A stretch of 64,000 nt of DNA from Burkholderia puraquae. GTDB lineage: Bacteria; Pseudomonadota; Gammaproteobacteria; Burkholderiales; Burkholderiaceae. The position numbers and the translations under genes were made by a program. Positions 42,705-52,140 of the stretch are shown here, in pieces. Position 1 is the first letter of the stretch, and every line of letters starts with the position of its first letter. The notes beneath the pieces are model-generated. The model did not search any database and was not told the DNA's origin. It saw only the letters and a list, made by a program, of their open reading frames with translations. The stretch spans positions 878 to 64,877 of the forward strand of contig NZ_NBYX01000012.1 of NCBI RefSeq assembly GCF_002099195.1. Reading direction: 5' to 3'.

Positions 42705-43925
42705 CTAGCGCGGCAGCGCGTGTTCGTACATATAGCGCCGCGACCACGGCAGCGTTTTCGCGCTGCGTCCGGCCTTGCGGCACACGATCTGGAAGATCGA
42801 CACGTCGTCGTGCTCGAATGCATACGCGCAGCCGGCGAGATACACGCGCCAGATACGGAATTTTTCGTCGTCGACGAGTTGTCGCGCGGCTTCGGCCTTC
42901 GCCTCGAAGTTTTCCGTCCAGATGTCGAGCGTGCGGGCATAGTGCCGTCGCAGGCTTTCGACGTCAATCGCTTCCAGTCCGCCGCGCTGCGCGGCTTCCA
43001 GCGCGAGGCTGATGTGCGGCAGCTCGCCGTCCGGGAACACGTAGCGGTCGATGAACTCGCCGCCGCCGAGCGCCGTCTCGCCGCTTTCCGCGTCGGTCGA
43101 CGTGATCCCGTGGTTCATCGCGATGCCGTCGTCGGCGAGCAGTTCACGGACCCGCGAGAAGTAGAGCGGCAGGTTCTTGCGCCCGACGTGCTCGAACATC
43201 CCGACGCTCGTGATGCGGTCGAACTGGCCGTCGATCTCGCGGTAATCCTGCAACCGGATTTCGATCCTGTCCTCCAGCCCGGCGGCCTTCACGCGCGCGG
43301 TCGCGAGGTCGAACTGGTTCTGCGACAGCGTGACGCCGAGGCACTGCGCGCCGAACTTCTGCGCGGCGCGCAGTACGAGCGCGCCCCAGCCGCAGCCGAT
43401 GTCGAGCAGGCGCTGGCCGGGCTGAAGCTGGATCTTGGTGAGGATATGGTCGATCTTCTTGATCTGCGCGGTGGCGAGATCCTCGTCGCCGTTCTCGAAG
43501 TACGCGCACGAGTACACCATGTTCTCGTCGAGCCACAGCTGGTAGAACTCGTTCGAGACGTCGTAGTGATACTGGATCGCCTTCTTGTCGGTGCTCTTCG
43601 AGTGATTGAAGTAGCGCTTCACGCGCGCGAGCTTGCTCGCGCTCGTCACCGTGCTGCGAGCGAGCGAGTAGCCGATGTTGATGATGTCCGACAGCTTGCC
43701 TTCGATGTCGATCTTGCCCTTCACATACGCCTCGCCGAGATTGTCGAGGCTCGGTTCGAGCAAGAGCGGCAAGGCCGACGCACTGTTCACCTTCAGCGTG
43801 ACCTGCGGCGCGCTGAAGGTGCCGAAATCGAGTTGATCGCCGTTCCACAGCACAAGGCGCGCCGGTATGTTCGCTTTCGCCCGTACTTCGTCCGCCCACT
43901 GTGCCAGCTTCTTTTCCCAGAACAT
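42705..43925 (-). CDS. cfa: Cyclopropane-fatty-acyl-phospholipid synthase
   Basis: This 406-residue methyltransferase adds a methylene from S-adenosylmethionine across double bonds of membrane phospholipids. The N-terminal lipid-binding region occupies about 1-120, followed by H-Y-D-V-S-N-E-F-Y, the SAM motif L-L-D-I-G-C-G-W-G-A-L near 175, and the catalytic Cys-bearing G-V-T-L-S and Y-I-F/Y-V-F-P-D-G-E-L-P blocks. Length is near the family norm. ATG 43925 has a GGAGAAT site. In many bacteria it is stationary-phase induced. Confidence 0.95.
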   Translation of the reverse strand: MFWEKKLAQWADEVRAKANIPARLVLWNGDQLDFGTFSAPQVTLKVNSASALPLLLEPSLDNLGEAYVKGKIDIEGKLSDIINIGYSLARSTVTSASKLARVKRYFNHSKSTDKKAIQYHYDVSNEFYQLWLDENMVYSCAYFENGDEDLATAQIKKIDHILTKIQLQPGQRLLDIGCGWGALVLRAAQKFGAQCLGVTLSQNQFDLATARVKAAGLEDRIEIRLQDYREIDGQFDRITSVGMFEHVGRKNLPLYFSRVRELLADDGIAMNHGITSTDAESGETALGGGEFIDRYVFPDGELPHISLALEAAQRGGLEAIDVESLRRHYARTLDIWTENFEAKAEAARQLVDDEKFRIWRVYLAGCAYAFEHDDVSIFQIVCRKAGRSAKTLPWSRRYMYEHALPR

Positions 43926-43975
43926 TTGGATTCTCCGTTTGTTCGTTGAATCGAATACAGCCAAGTATCTTGACC

Positions 43976-44003
43976 GGCGCCCGCCGCTTGCGAGGCGGGC
44001 GCC
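43976..44003 (-). terminator. Hairpin after pdxH
   Basis: GGCGCCCGCC and GGCGGGCGCC form a perfect 10-bp stem with an 8-base loop. It lies just past the pdxH stop and before cfa on the same strand. It has no T-run. Confidence 0.5.
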
Positions 44004-44046
44004 CGGATGCAACACGAGACACGACCGGCATGCGCCGGCGCCGCGC

Positions 44047-44691
44047 TTACGGCGACAGGCGCGAGATCGACCAGCCCGACGACGTATCGGCGTCGCGCGT
44101 ATAGAGCAGGCGGTCGTGCAGCCGCGACGGGCGGCCCTGCCAGAACTCGATCGAGTCGGGCACGAGGCGGTAGCCGCCCCAGTGCGGCGGGCGCGGCGGG
44201 TTGTCGCCGTAGCGTTCGCTGACGGTCTTTTCCTGCGCTTCGAGCGTCGCGCGGCTGTCGATCACGGCGCTCTGCTCGGACGCCCACGCGCCGATGCGCG
44301 AGCCCAGCGGGCGCGACGCGAAATAGCGGTCGCTTTCCTCGGCACTGGTTTTCTCGATCCGGCCTTCGATGCGCACCTGGCGCTCGAGCTCGATCCAGTA
44401 GAACAGCAGCGCGGCCTGCGGATGCGCGGCGAGATCGCGCCCCTTGCGGCTTTCGTAATTGGTGAAGAAGACGAACCCGCGTTCGTCGACGCCCTTGATG
44501 AGCACGATGCGTGCCGACGGCCGGCCGTCGTCGCCGACGGTCGCGAGCGTCATCGTGTTCGGCTCGGGCAGCCGGGCGGCGAGCGCCTCCTTGAACCAGC
44601 GGTCGAACTGGGCGAAGGGGTCGGGGGCGACATCGGCTTCGTCGAGCGAAGCACGTGAGTAATTGATGCGGAGATCGGCGAGAGTCGTCAT
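44047..44691 (-). CDS. pdxH: Pyridoxamine 5'-phosphate oxidase
   Basis: This is a 214-residue FMN-dependent oxidase making pyridoxal 5'-phosphate from pyridoxine or pyridoxamine 5'-phosphate. The split-barrel core has P-N-T-M-T-L-A-T-V, R-I-V-L-I-K-G-V-D-E-R-G-F-V-F-F-T-N-Y-E-S-R-K-G and W-I-E-L-E-R-Q-V-R-I-E-G. The C-terminal family signature is P-P-H-W-G-G-Y-R-L-V-P...I-E-F-W-Q-G-R-P-S-R-L-H-D-R. Nothing is missing. ATG 44691 gives the family start M-T-T-L-A-D-L-R. It is divergent from tcdA. Confidence 0.97.
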   Translation of the reverse strand: MTTLADLRINYSRASLDEADVAPDPFAQFDRWFKEALAARLPEPNTMTLATVGDDGRPSARIVLIKGVDERGFVFFTNYESRKGRDLAAHPQAALLFYWIELERQVRIEGRIEKTSAEESDRYFASRPLGSRIGAWASEQSAVIDSRATLEAQEKTVSERYGDNPPRPPHWGGYRLVPDSIEFWQGRPSRLHDRLLYTRDADTSSGWSISRLSP

Positions 44692-44819
44692 GTTATGCAA
44701 ACGCTTCAATCTGGAACCATTGTAGCCAACGCGCAAGAAACGTGCGTGCACAGTGGCGCGTGCGAGCGGGGAGTTCAGGCAAAATAGAGGGCTGCACGAC
44801 TTACGTTTTCCTTGCTGCC

Positions 44820-45677
44820 ATGTCCGCTGCCGACGCTGCCCCGCCCCGTTCCTCTGATCTTACCCCGACCCCGGAAATCCAGCTTGACGTGGATCGAGCG
44901 CGGCGTTTCGGCGGCGTCGCGCGGCTGTACGGCGCGCCGGCGGCCGCCGCATTCGAGCGCGCGCACGTCGCGGTGATCGGGATCGGCGGCGTCGGGTCGT
45001 GGGTGGCCGAGGCGCTCGCGCGCAACGCGGTCGGCACGCTGACGCTGATCGATCTCGACAACGTCGCGGAAAGCAATACGAACCGGCAGATCCACGCGCT
45101 CGACGGCAATTACGGCAAGCCGAAGGTCGACGCGATGGCCGAGCGGATCGCGCTGATCGACCCCGCGTGCCGTGTGAACCGGATCGAGGATTTCGTCGAG
45201 CCCGACAACTTCGACGCGCTGCTCGGCGGCGGTTTCGACTACGTGATCGACGCGATCGACAGTGTGCGCACGAAGGTCGCGCTGATCGCGTGGTGCGTCG
45301 CGAAGCGCCAGCCGCTCGTCGTGGTCGGCGGCGCGGGCGGCCAGCTCGACCCGACGCGCATCCGGATCGACGATCTCGCGCTGACGATCCAGGATCCGCT
45401 GTTGTCGAAGGTGCGCGCGCAGTTGCGCAAGCAGCACGGCTTTCCGCGCGGGCCGAAGGCGCGTTTCAAGGTCAGCGCCGTGTATTCGGACGAGCCGCTG
45501 ATCTATCCGGAAGCGGCGGCCTGCGACCTCGAGGACGGCGCCGAGCCGTCCACGGCCGCGCACGTCGCAGGGCTCAACTGTGCGGGATTCGGTTCGAGCG
45601 TGTGCGTGACCGCGAGCTTCGGCTTTGCGGCCGCCGCACATGCGCTGCGCGCGATCGCGGCACAGGCCGCCGGCTGA
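44820..45677 (+). CDS. tcdA: tRNA threonylcarbamoyladenosine dehydratase
   Basis: This is a 285-residue E1-like (ThiF/MoeB fold) enzyme that cyclises t6A37 of tRNAs to ct6A using ATP. The nucleotide motif is I-G-I-G-G-V-G-S-W near residue 56, with D-L-D-N-V-A-E-S-N-T-N-R-Q-I-H and the adenylation region V-I-D-A-I-D-S. No C-terminal ubiquitin-activating Cys domain is present, consistent with TcdA/CsdL rather than MoeB. The start at 44820 lacks a strong ribosome site. Confidence 0.93.
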   Translation: MSAADAAPPRSSDLTPTPEIQLDVDRARRFGGVARLYGAPAAAAFERAHVAVIGIGGVGSWVAEALARNAVGTLTLIDLDNVAESNTNRQIHALDGNYGKPKVDAMAERIALIDPACRVNRIEDFVEPDNFDALLGGGFDYVIDAIDSVRTKVALIAWCVAKRQPLVVVGGAGGQLDPTRIRIDDLALTIQDPLLSKVRAQLRKQHGFPRGPKARFKVSAVYSDEPLIYPEAAACDLEDGAEPSTAAHVAGLNCAGFGSSVCVTASFGFAAAAHALRAIAAQAAG

Positions 45678-45737
45678 GCCGCTGCGAAGCGCGGTCGTTG
45701 ACGGATGCTGCGGCGCGTGGCACGCGGTTATCCCGCA

Positions 45738-45758
45738 GCCGGGCCGTTGCGGCCCGGC
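45738..45758. terminator. Hairpin between convergent tcdA and thioredoxin-TPR gene
   Basis: GCCGGGCCG and CGGCCCGGC form a 9-bp GC-only stem with a TTG loop in the 91-base convergent gap. No T-run. Confidence 0.45.
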
Positions 45759-45768
45759 CGGTCACACG

Positions 45769-46617
45769 TCAGTTGAGCGCCATGCTCAGCTTGCGCCGCC
45801 ACTCGGCGACGAGGTCCGGGCGATCGCCGGCCAGCTCGAACACCGAGATCATCGTGCGGCGGCCGAGGTCGTCGCCATACGCGCGGTCGCGCGTGACGAT
45901 TTCCAGCAACTGCTCCAGCGCACCTTCATACGCGCGCCGCGCGATCAGGCTCTGTGCGAGATCGAAACGCGCGTCGAGGTCGGCCGGGTTGGCCGCGATG
46001 CGCGCTTCGAGCGCATCGGTCGGCGGCAGGTCGGCCGTGGCGTCGAGCGCGTCGAAACGGGTCTTGATCGCCTGGTAGCGCGGATCGCCGTTCTGCACGG
46101 TCTGCGGCGACAGGCGTTCGGTCTCGGCGCGCGCGGCGTCGACCTGGTTGCTCGCGAGCAGCAGTTCGATCAGGTCGAGGCGTGCGTCGTCGAAGCCGGG
46201 GTTCAGCGCGAGCGCCGCTTCGAGGTGCGTGAGCGCGTCGTCGTAGCGTTCCTCGGCCATCGCGTACTGCGCGGCACGCCGTTCGGCTTCCTCGGGCGCC
46301 GGCAGCAGCCGGTCGAGGAATGCGCGCAGCTGGCCTTCGGGCAGCACGCCGACGAACTGGTCGACGGGGCGCCCGTCGGCGAACGCGATCACGTGCGGGA
46401 TGCTGCGCGTCTGGAAGTGCGCGGCGAGTTCCTGGTTCTCGTCGACGTTGACCTTCACGAGCTTCCAGCGGCCTTCGTAGTCGCCTTCGAGCTTTTCCAG
46501 CAGCGGGCCGAGCGTCTTGCAGGGGCCGCACCACGGCGCCCAGAAGTCGACCAGCACGGGTGCGTCCAGCGACGCCTCGATGACGTCTTTCTCGAATGTG
46601 GCAAGCGTGGTGTCCAT
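45769..46617 (-). CDS. cnoX: Thioredoxin-TPR chaperone (CnoX/YbbN type)
   Basis: This 282-residue protein has an N-terminal thioredoxin domain (residues 1-110, F-W-A-P-W-C-G-P-C near 26-34) and a C-terminal TPR-like region (about 110-280). E. coli CnoX has lost the first Cys, but here both Cys of C-G-P-C are kept, as in the Caulobacter type that is also redox active. The family protects oxidised proteins and hands them to GroEL or DnaK. It precedes pirin on the minus strand (52-base gap upstream). Confidence 0.92.
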   Translation of the reverse strand: MDTTLATFEKDVIEASLDAPVLVDFWAPWCGPCKTLGPLLEKLEGDYEGRWKLVKVNVDENQELAAHFQTRSIPHVIAFADGRPVDQFVGVLPEGQLRAFLDRLLPAPEEAERRAAQYAMAEERYDDALTHLEAALALNPGFDDARLDLIELLLASNQVDAARAETERLSPQTVQNGDPRYQAIKTRFDALDATADLPPTDALEARIAANPADLDARFDLAQSLIARRAYEGALEQLLEIVTRDRAYGDDLGRRTMISVFELAGDRPDLVAEWRRKLSMALN

Positions 46618-46669
46618 GTCGTTCTCTTTCGTTCGAATGTCGTCAGGATGGGGGCGGTGCGCCCCTTTT

Positions 46670-47551
46670 TCAACGCGGTTTCGATTCGGGCAGCGGAATC
46701 CACTCGGTCTCGCCCGGCACCTTGCCCATTTCCTGGCGCGTCCATGCCGCTTTCGCGCGCTCGATCGCCTCGCGGCTGCTGGCGACGAAATTCCATTCGA
46801 TGAAGCGCTCGCCGTCGATCTTGTCGCCGCCGAGCAGCATCGCGCGTGCGCCGCTGCCGCTCGTCAGCGTGACTGCGGCGCCGGGCGCGAGCACGGCCAT
46901 CTGCTCGGCCGGCACCGGCGTGCCGTCGATCGCGAGCTCGCCGTCGACCACGTAGACCGCACGCTCCTCGTGCGATGCGTCGAGTTCGAGACGGCCGCCG
47001 GCCGCGAATTCGGCCGCGACATACAGCGTGCGCGAGAACGTCGTGACCGGCGAGCGCAGCCCGAACGCGTCGCCGGCGATCACCGTCAGCGACACGCCGT
47101 CTTCGTCTCGCTTCGGCAGCGTGTCGGCCGCATGGTGCTCGAACGACGGCTCGGTCGTCTCGTGCGCGCGCGGCAGCGCGACCCAGGTCTGGATCCCGTG
47201 CACGGTGTGGCCGTGTTCGCGCTGCGCGTCGGGCGTGCGTTCCGAGTGGACGATCCCGCGGCCGGCCGTCATCCAGTTCACGTCGCCCGGCACGATTTCC
47301 TGCAGCGAGCCGAGGCTGTCGCGGTGCAGGATCGCGCCGTCGAACAGGTAGGTGACGGTGGCGAGGCCGATATGCGGATGCGGGCGCACGTCGAGCCCCG
47401 TGCCGGGCGGCAGCGTGGCGGGCCCCATGTGATCGAAGAAGATGAACGGGCCGACGAGGCGTGCGGCGAGTGCGGGCAGCGTGCGGCGCACCTGCAGGTT
47501 GCCGATGTCGCGCACGTGCGGCTTCAGCAGGGCTTTGATCGGAGCGGTCAT
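46670..47551 (-). CDS. Pirin family protein
   Basis: This is a 293-residue bicupin. The pirin N-terminal cupin holds the metal site in G-P-F-I-F-F-D-H-M-G-P, R-P-H-P-H-I-G-L-A-T-V-T-Y and G-I-V-H-S-E-R, i.e. the three His and one Glu that bind iron. The C-terminal domain begins near residue 170. Some pirins are quercetin dioxygenases, others regulators; which applies here cannot be told. The frame extends further upstream, but ATG 47551 begins the family sequence. It is upstream of the cnoX gene and probably co-transcribed with it. Confidence 0.92.
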   Translation of the reverse strand: MTAPIKALLKPHVRDIGNLQVRRTLPALAARLVGPFIFFDHMGPATLPPGTGLDVRPHPHIGLATVTYLFDGAILHRDSLGSLQEIVPGDVNWMTAGRGIVHSERTPDAQREHGHTVHGIQTWVALPRAHETTEPSFEHHAADTLPKRDEDGVSLTVIAGDAFGLRSPVTTFSRTLYVAAEFAAGGRLELDASHEERAVYVVDGELAIDGTPVPAEQMAVLAPGAAVTLTSGSGARAMLLGGDKIDGERFIEWNFVASSREAIERAKAAWTRQEMGKVPGETEWIPLPESKPR

Positions 47552-47808
47552 GGCGGATCCTGTGGGGCGGCGGGGGATGCCGGTCATTGTACTGGCCGTC
47601 CGCCACGGATTCCATGCGCGCCGCGCGGGTATCGGGCCCGGAGCCGAAAGCCGGTAGACTGACCGGCTTCCAGGAACACGCCGGGCTGCCCCGGGTTTTC
47701 CGTCCCGCAGGAAGTCCCCTCGGGGGATGGCCACCTCGGGGAGCCTGGCGCGAAGCGACAGCGCTCGGGAGCACCTTGCACAACGATTCGACAATCGAGG
47801 AGACGCCG

Positions 47809-48690
47809 ATGATGGCCCCGAAGGACTTGCTGCTTGCGCTGGTCGTGATCCTGGCGTGGGGCGTGAACTTCGTCGTGATCAAGGTCGGCCTGCACGGCAT
47901 GCCGCCGATGCTGCTCGGTGCGCTGCGCTTCACGCTCGCGGCGGTGCCCGCGGTGTTCTTCGTGCGCCGGCCGCAGATTCCGTGGCGCATGCTGGTGCTG
48001 TATGGGGCCACGATCCAGCTCGGCCAGTTCGTGTTCCTGTTCACCGGCATGTACGTCGGCATGCCGGCCGGCCTCGCGTCGCTCGTGCTGCAGTCGCAGG
48101 CGTTCTTCACGCTCGTGTTCGCGATGCTGTTCCTCGGCGAGCGGCTGCGCCCGCAGAACCTGCTCGGCCTCGCGATCGCCGCGGGCGGGCTCGTCGTGAT
48201 CGCGGCGCAGGGCGGCCGCGCGATGACGCTTGCGGGTTTCCTGCTGACGATCTGCTCGGCCGCGATGTGGGCGTTCGGCAACATCATCACGAAGAAGGTC
48301 GGCCGTGCAAACCTCGTGTCGCTCGTCGTGTGGGCAAGCCTCGTGCCGCCCGTGCCGTTCTTCCTGCTGTCGTTGTGGTTCGAAGGGCCGCAGCGGATCG
48401 CGACCGCGCTCGCCGGGCTGAACGGCGCGTCGATCTTCGCGGTCGTCTATCTCGCGTTCGTCGCGACGCTGCTCGGCTACGGGCTGTGGAGCCGCCTGCT
48501 GTCGCGTTATCCGGCCGCGCAGGTCGCACAGTTTTCGCTGCTGGTGCCGATCGTCGGCCTTGCGTCGTCGGCGCTGCTGCTCGACGAGCATCTGACGCGC
48601 CCGCAGCTGATCGGCGCGGCGCTCGTGATGGGCGGGCTCGCGGTGAACGTGTTCGGCGGGAAACTGATGCGCCGCTTCGCGGCATCGTGA
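47809..48690 (+). CDS. EamA/DMT-family transporter
   Basis: This is a 293-residue inner-membrane protein with ten hydrophobic segments in two repeated EamA halves. Each half starts with a W-G-x-N-F-like or A-A-M-W-A-F-G-N motif. It resembles the RhaT/YdcZ O-acetylserine-exporter branch (V-I-L-A-W-G-V-N-F-V-V-I-K). The substrate is unknown; amino-acid or metabolite export is usual for the group. GAGGAGA precedes two adjacent ATGs. A 47587 start would cross non-coding sequence. Confidence 0.9.
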   Translation: MMAPKDLLLALVVILAWGVNFVVIKVGLHGMPPMLLGALRFTLAAVPAVFFVRRPQIPWRMLVLYGATIQLGQFVFLFTGMYVGMPAGLASLVLQSQAFFTLVFAMLFLGERLRPQNLLGLAIAAGGLVVIAAQGGRAMTLAGFLLTICSAAMWAFGNIITKKVGRANLVSLVVWASLVPPVPFFLLSLWFEGPQRIATALAGLNGASIFAVVYLAFVATLLGYGLWSRLLSRYPAAQVAQFSLLVPIVGLASSALLLDEHLTRPQLIGAALVMGGLAVNVFGGKLMRRFAAS

Positions 48691-48692
48691 CG

Positions 48693-48717
48693 CGCCGGCA
48701 CGCACAGCGTGCCGGCG
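48693..48717. terminator. Hairpin between convergent EamA and amiC genes
   Basis: CGCCGGCACGC and GCGTGCCGGCG form a perfect 11-bp stem with an ACA loop, three bases after the EamA stop. No T-run is present but stability should be high. Confidence 0.55.
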
Positions 48718-48751
48718 GCGGGGCGGGTGACCGGGTGCGCGGGTACGGCCG

Positions 48752-50287
48752 TCAGGCCATCCGGCTCTTCGCGAGCGGCGGATTCGCGGCGAAATAGCGC
48801 TTGATGCCGCGGAAGATCGCGTCGGCCATCTGGTCGCGATAGCTGTCGTCGTTCAGCCGGCTCTCCTCTTCCGGGTTGCTGATGAACGCCGTCTCGACGA
48901 GGATCGACGGAATGTCGGGCGCCTTCAGCACCGCGAACCCGGCCTGCTCGACCGAGCCCTTGTGCAGCTTGTTGATGCCGCCGACTTCCTTCAGCACGTA
49001 GTTGCCGTAGCGCAGCGAATCGCGGATCTGCGCGGTCGTCGACATGTCGAACAGCGCGCGGTTCACGGCCGCGTCCGCCGTCTTGATGTTGATGCCGCCG
49101 ATCAGGTCGGACGAATTTTCCTTGTTTGCCATCCAGCGCGCCGCGGCGCTCGTCGCGCCGTGATCGGACAGCGCGAACACCGACGAGCCGCGCGCGGACG
49201 GGGTCGTGAACGCGTCCGCGTGGATCGACACGAACAGGTCGGCGCCCACGCGGCGCGCCTTCTGCACGCGCACGTTCAGCGGCACGAAGAAGTCGGCGTC
49301 GCGCGTCATCATCGCGCGCATGTTCGGCGCGCCGTCGATCTTCGCGCGCAGCTTCTTCGCGATGTCGAGCGCGATGTGCTTCTCGTACGTACCGCCGCCG
49401 CCGATCGCGCCCGGATCCTCGCCGCCATGGCCAGGATCGATCGCCACCGTCAGCAGGCGCACGGTGCTGCCCTTGCCGGATTTCGGCGCGGTGAACTTGT
49501 AGGTGTCGCCGTCGTCGTCGCTGTCGTCGCGGCGGGCGATGACGGGCGGCGGCTTGACGGCCGGCTTCGCGGATGCCGAAGGCGTGCCGGCGGCGGGCGG
49601 TGTGTGCGGCGTGTGCGGCGTGGCCGGCGTGTTCTGCGCGAAGCGCTGGAAGAATGCGTCGCTGTTGTCGCCCGCGGCGGGCGGCGGGGTACCCGGGCCG
49701 GCCAGCGTGGTCGGCGGCTGCATCTGCTGCGCGCGCGCGGTGTCGTTGAGCGCCTGCTCCTTGCGTTCCGTCTGCGCGATCAGGTCGGACAGCGGATCGG
49801 GTGCAACCGCCGGATACAGGTCGAACACCAGCCGGTACTTGTAGGTGCCGACCGGCGGCAGCGTGAACACCTGCGGCTTCACCGAGCCTTTCAGGTCGAA
49901 CACCATCCGCACGACGTGCGGTTGATACTGGCCGACACGCACCGACTGGATCTGCGGATCGTTCGGCGCGATCTTCGATACGAGGTCACGCAGCGCCTGG
50001 TCGAGATCGAGGCCGGTCAGGTCGACCACGAGACGGTCGGGACCCTGCAGCAGCTGTTGGCTATTCTGCAGCGGCTGGTCGGATTCGATCGTGACGCGCG
50101 TGTAATCGCGTGCGGGCCACACGCGCACGCCGAGCACCGACGACGCGTGCGCGAGCCGCGGCGCGACGAGGCCGAGCACCAGCGTCGACGCGCCCGCGCG
50201 CAGGATCTGGCGGCGGCGCCAGTTGTGCGTCGCGGTGGCCGCCGATTCGATCGAGCGGAACGGTTTGATCAACATCTTTCGAGACAT
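48752..50287 (-). CDS. amiC: N-acetylmuramoyl-L-alanine amidase (AmiC type)
   Basis: This is a 511-residue periplasmic amidase that splits septal peptidoglycan during daughter-cell separation. The twin-arginine signal is N-W-R-R-R-Q-I-L-R-A-G near residues 22-32, followed by a hydrophobic stretch. The AMIN targeting domain covers about 50-165. A Pro/Ala/Thr-rich linker spans about 190-270. The amidase_3 domain follows, with zinc/catalytic residues in D-P-G-H-G-G-E-D-P-G, Y-E-K-H-I-A, S-I-H-A-D-A and L-V-E-T-A-F-I-S-N. ATG 50287 has AGGAAAGG; ATG 50275 is an alternative. It overlaps tsaE by 19 bases. Confidence 0.95.
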   Translation of the reverse strand: MSRKMLIKPFRSIESAATATHNWRRRQILRAGASTLVLGLVAPRLAHASSVLGVRVWPARDYTRVTIESDQPLQNSQQLLQGPDRLVVDLTGLDLDQALRDLVSKIAPNDPQIQSVRVGQYQPHVVRMVFDLKGSVKPQVFTLPPVGTYKYRLVFDLYPAVAPDPLSDLIAQTERKEQALNDTARAQQMQPPTTLAGPGTPPPAAGDNSDAFFQRFAQNTPATPHTPHTPPAAGTPSASAKPAVKPPPVIARRDDSDDDGDTYKFTAPKSGKGSTVRLLTVAIDPGHGGEDPGAIGGGGTYEKHIALDIAKKLRAKIDGAPNMRAMMTRDADFFVPLNVRVQKARRVGADLFVSIHADAFTTPSARGSSVFALSDHGATSAAARWMANKENSSDLIGGINIKTADAAVNRALFDMSTTAQIRDSLRYGNYVLKEVGGINKLHKGSVEQAGFAVLKAPDIPSILVETAFISNPEEESRLNDDSYRDQMADAIFRGIKRYFAANPPLAKSRMA

Positions 50288-50823
50288 GCCTTTCCTGAAG
50301 CGCTGTACGCCCGGACGGTGAGGGCACGGCCGTCGCCATCCACGTCGAGCGAGAAAACCAGATCGGGTACGCCGAGCAGCGTGCCCGCCTGTTGTGGCCA
50401 TTCGACGAGGCAGATCGCGCTGGAATTGAAATATTCGCGAAAGCCAGCGTCGGACCATTCGGCCGGATCGTTGAAACGATACAGATCGAAGTGATAGACC
50501 TCGAGTTCCCCATCATCGCGTTCGAGCGCGTACGGCTCGACGAGCGTATAGGTCGGGCTGCGCACGCGCCCCGTGTGGCCGAGGCCGCGCAGGATCGCAC
50601 GTACGAGGGACGTCTTGCCCGCGCCGAGATCGCCAACGAGCTGGATCTGCAACCCGTCGAACGCATGTGCGCGGGCGAGCTCGGTGCGCGCCGCGTCGAG
50701 CGCGTGCGCGAAGCGGGTGCCGAAGGCCTCGGTCGCCGCTTCGTCGGCGAGCGCGATCACGCGCTCCGCGAGCGGGGCGGGCAGCATGGCGGCATGAGGC
50801 GGTTGGCTGGACGTGGCTGGCAT
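50269..50823 (-). CDS. tsaE: tRNA threonylcarbamoyladenosine biosynthesis ATPase
   Basis: This is a 184-residue P-loop protein that works with TsaB and TsaD to place t6A on tRNAs. Walker A is G-D-L-G-A-G-K-T-S near residue 64, followed by V-R-S-P-T-Y-T-L-V-E-P-Y and F-D-L-Y-R-F-N-D-P, the TsaE hallmarks. Length is slightly above average because of an N-terminal extension. It is the first gene of a tsaE-amiC pair and divergent from queG with only 17 bases between, so promoters must overlap the coding starts. Confidence 0.95.
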   Translation of the reverse strand: MPATSSQPPHAAMLPAPLAERVIALADEAATEAFGTRFAHALDAARTELARAHAFDGLQIQLVGDLGAGKTSLVRAILRGLGHTGRVRSPTYTLVEPYALERDDGELEVYHFDLYRFNDPAEWSDAGFREYFNSSAICLVEWPQQAGTLLGVPDLVFSLDVDGDGRALTVRAYSASGKACLERC

Positions 50824-50840
50824 TCTCGTAAAATAGTGCG

Positions 50841-52076
50841 ATGAACCGATTACCGGAACTCGCCGCATCCGACAGGCCTTCGACTCGTGCCGAAGGCGCG
50901 GCACCGTGCGCGCTCGACGATGCGGCATTGACTGCGCTCGCCGCGCGCATCAGGGCGTGGGGGCGCGAATTGGGTTTCGGGGCGATCGGCATCAGCGATA
51001 CCGATCTCTCGGATGCCGAAGCAGGCCTCGCCGCCTGGCTGGAAGCCGGATACCACGGCGAAATGGATTATATGGCGAAACATGGGATGAAACGCGCGCG
51101 TCCGGCCGAACTTGTGGCCGGTACGCGACGCGTGATTTCCGCGCGGCTCGCCTACCTGCCGGCAGAAACGCTCGCTGCCGGCACGCCCGACGGCGAGCCG
51201 GGCGCGCATGCGCTGCACGACTGGCGCGCGCGCGAACGGGCCCGTCTCGACGATCCGCAGGCGGCCGTCGTGTCGATCTACGCACGCGGCCGCGACTATC
51301 ACAAGGTGCTGCGCAACCGGCTGCAGACGCTCGCCGAGCGCATCGAGCAGGAGATCGGCGCGTTCGGCTACCGCGTGTTCACCGATTCGGCACCCGTGCT
51401 CGAGGTCGAGCTCGCGCAGAAGGCCGGCGTCGGCTGGCGCGGCAAGCACACGCTGCTGCTGCAGCGCGATGCGGGCTCGCTGTTCTTCCTCGGCGAGATC
51501 TACGTCGACGTTCCGCTGCCGACCGACGCGCATACGTCGCCCGACACCGCGCCCGAGACGCCAGGCGCGCACTGCGGCAGCTGCACGCGCTGCATCGGCG
51601 CCTGCCCGACCGGCGCGATCGTCGAGCCGTACCGCGTCGACGCGCGCCGCTGCATCTCGTACCTGACGATCGAACTGAAAGGCAGCATCCCCGAGCCGCT
51701 GCGGCCGATGATCGGCAACCGCGTGTACGGCTGCGACGACTGCCAGCTCGTGTGCCCGTGGAACAAGTTCGCGCAGGCCGCGCCCGTCGCCGATTTCGAC
51801 GTGCGGCACGGCCTCGATCGCGCGACGCTCGTCGAGCTGTTTGCGTGGGATGCGGACACGTTCGATACGCGGATGCAGGGCAGTGCGATCCGGCGCATCG
51901 GCTACGAAAGCTGGCTGCGCAATCTCGCGGTCGGGCTCGGCAATGCGCTGCGTGCGGACGCGGGCCGGCTCGCGCCGCAGGCGCGCGACGCGATCGTCGC
52001 CGCGTTGCGCGCGCGGGCCGACGATCCGTCGCCGGTCGTGCGCGAGCATGTCGAATGGGCGCTGCGGGCCGCGTAA
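50841..52076 (+). CDS. queG: Epoxyqueuosine reductase
   Basis: This 411-residue cobalamin and iron-sulfur enzyme reduces epoxyqueuosine to queuosine in tRNA. The N-terminal cobalamin-binding part has G-I-S-D-T-D-L and W-L-E-A-G-Y-H-G-E-M-D-Y-M. The two 4Fe-4S clusters use C-G-S-C-T-R-C-I-G-A-C-P-T-G near 246-259 and C-D-D-C-Q-L-V-C-P-W-N near 295-305. A C-terminal HEAT-like region ends the protein. The conserved Asp in V-F-T-D-S-A-P-V-L-E is present. Confidence 0.96.
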   Translation: MNRLPELAASDRPSTRAEGAAPCALDDAALTALAARIRAWGRELGFGAIGISDTDLSDAEAGLAAWLEAGYHGEMDYMAKHGMKRARPAELVAGTRRVISARLAYLPAETLAAGTPDGEPGAHALHDWRARERARLDDPQAAVVSIYARGRDYHKVLRNRLQTLAERIEQEIGAFGYRVFTDSAPVLEVELAQKAGVGWRGKHTLLLQRDAGSLFFLGEIYVDVPLPTDAHTSPDTAPETPGAHCGSCTRCIGACPTGAIVEPYRVDARRCISYLTIELKGSIPEPLRPMIGNRVYGCDDCQLVCPWNKFAQAAPVADFDVRHGLDRATLVELFAWDADTFDTRMQGSAIRRIGYESWLRNLAVGLGNALRADAGRLAPQARDAIVAALRARADDPSPVVREHVEWALRAA

Positions 52077-52140
52077 AGGCGGCGTAAAGTGTCGTCGGCG
52101 CGCGGTGGTGCCGCGCGCATCCATCGGTCAGGAGAGGGCC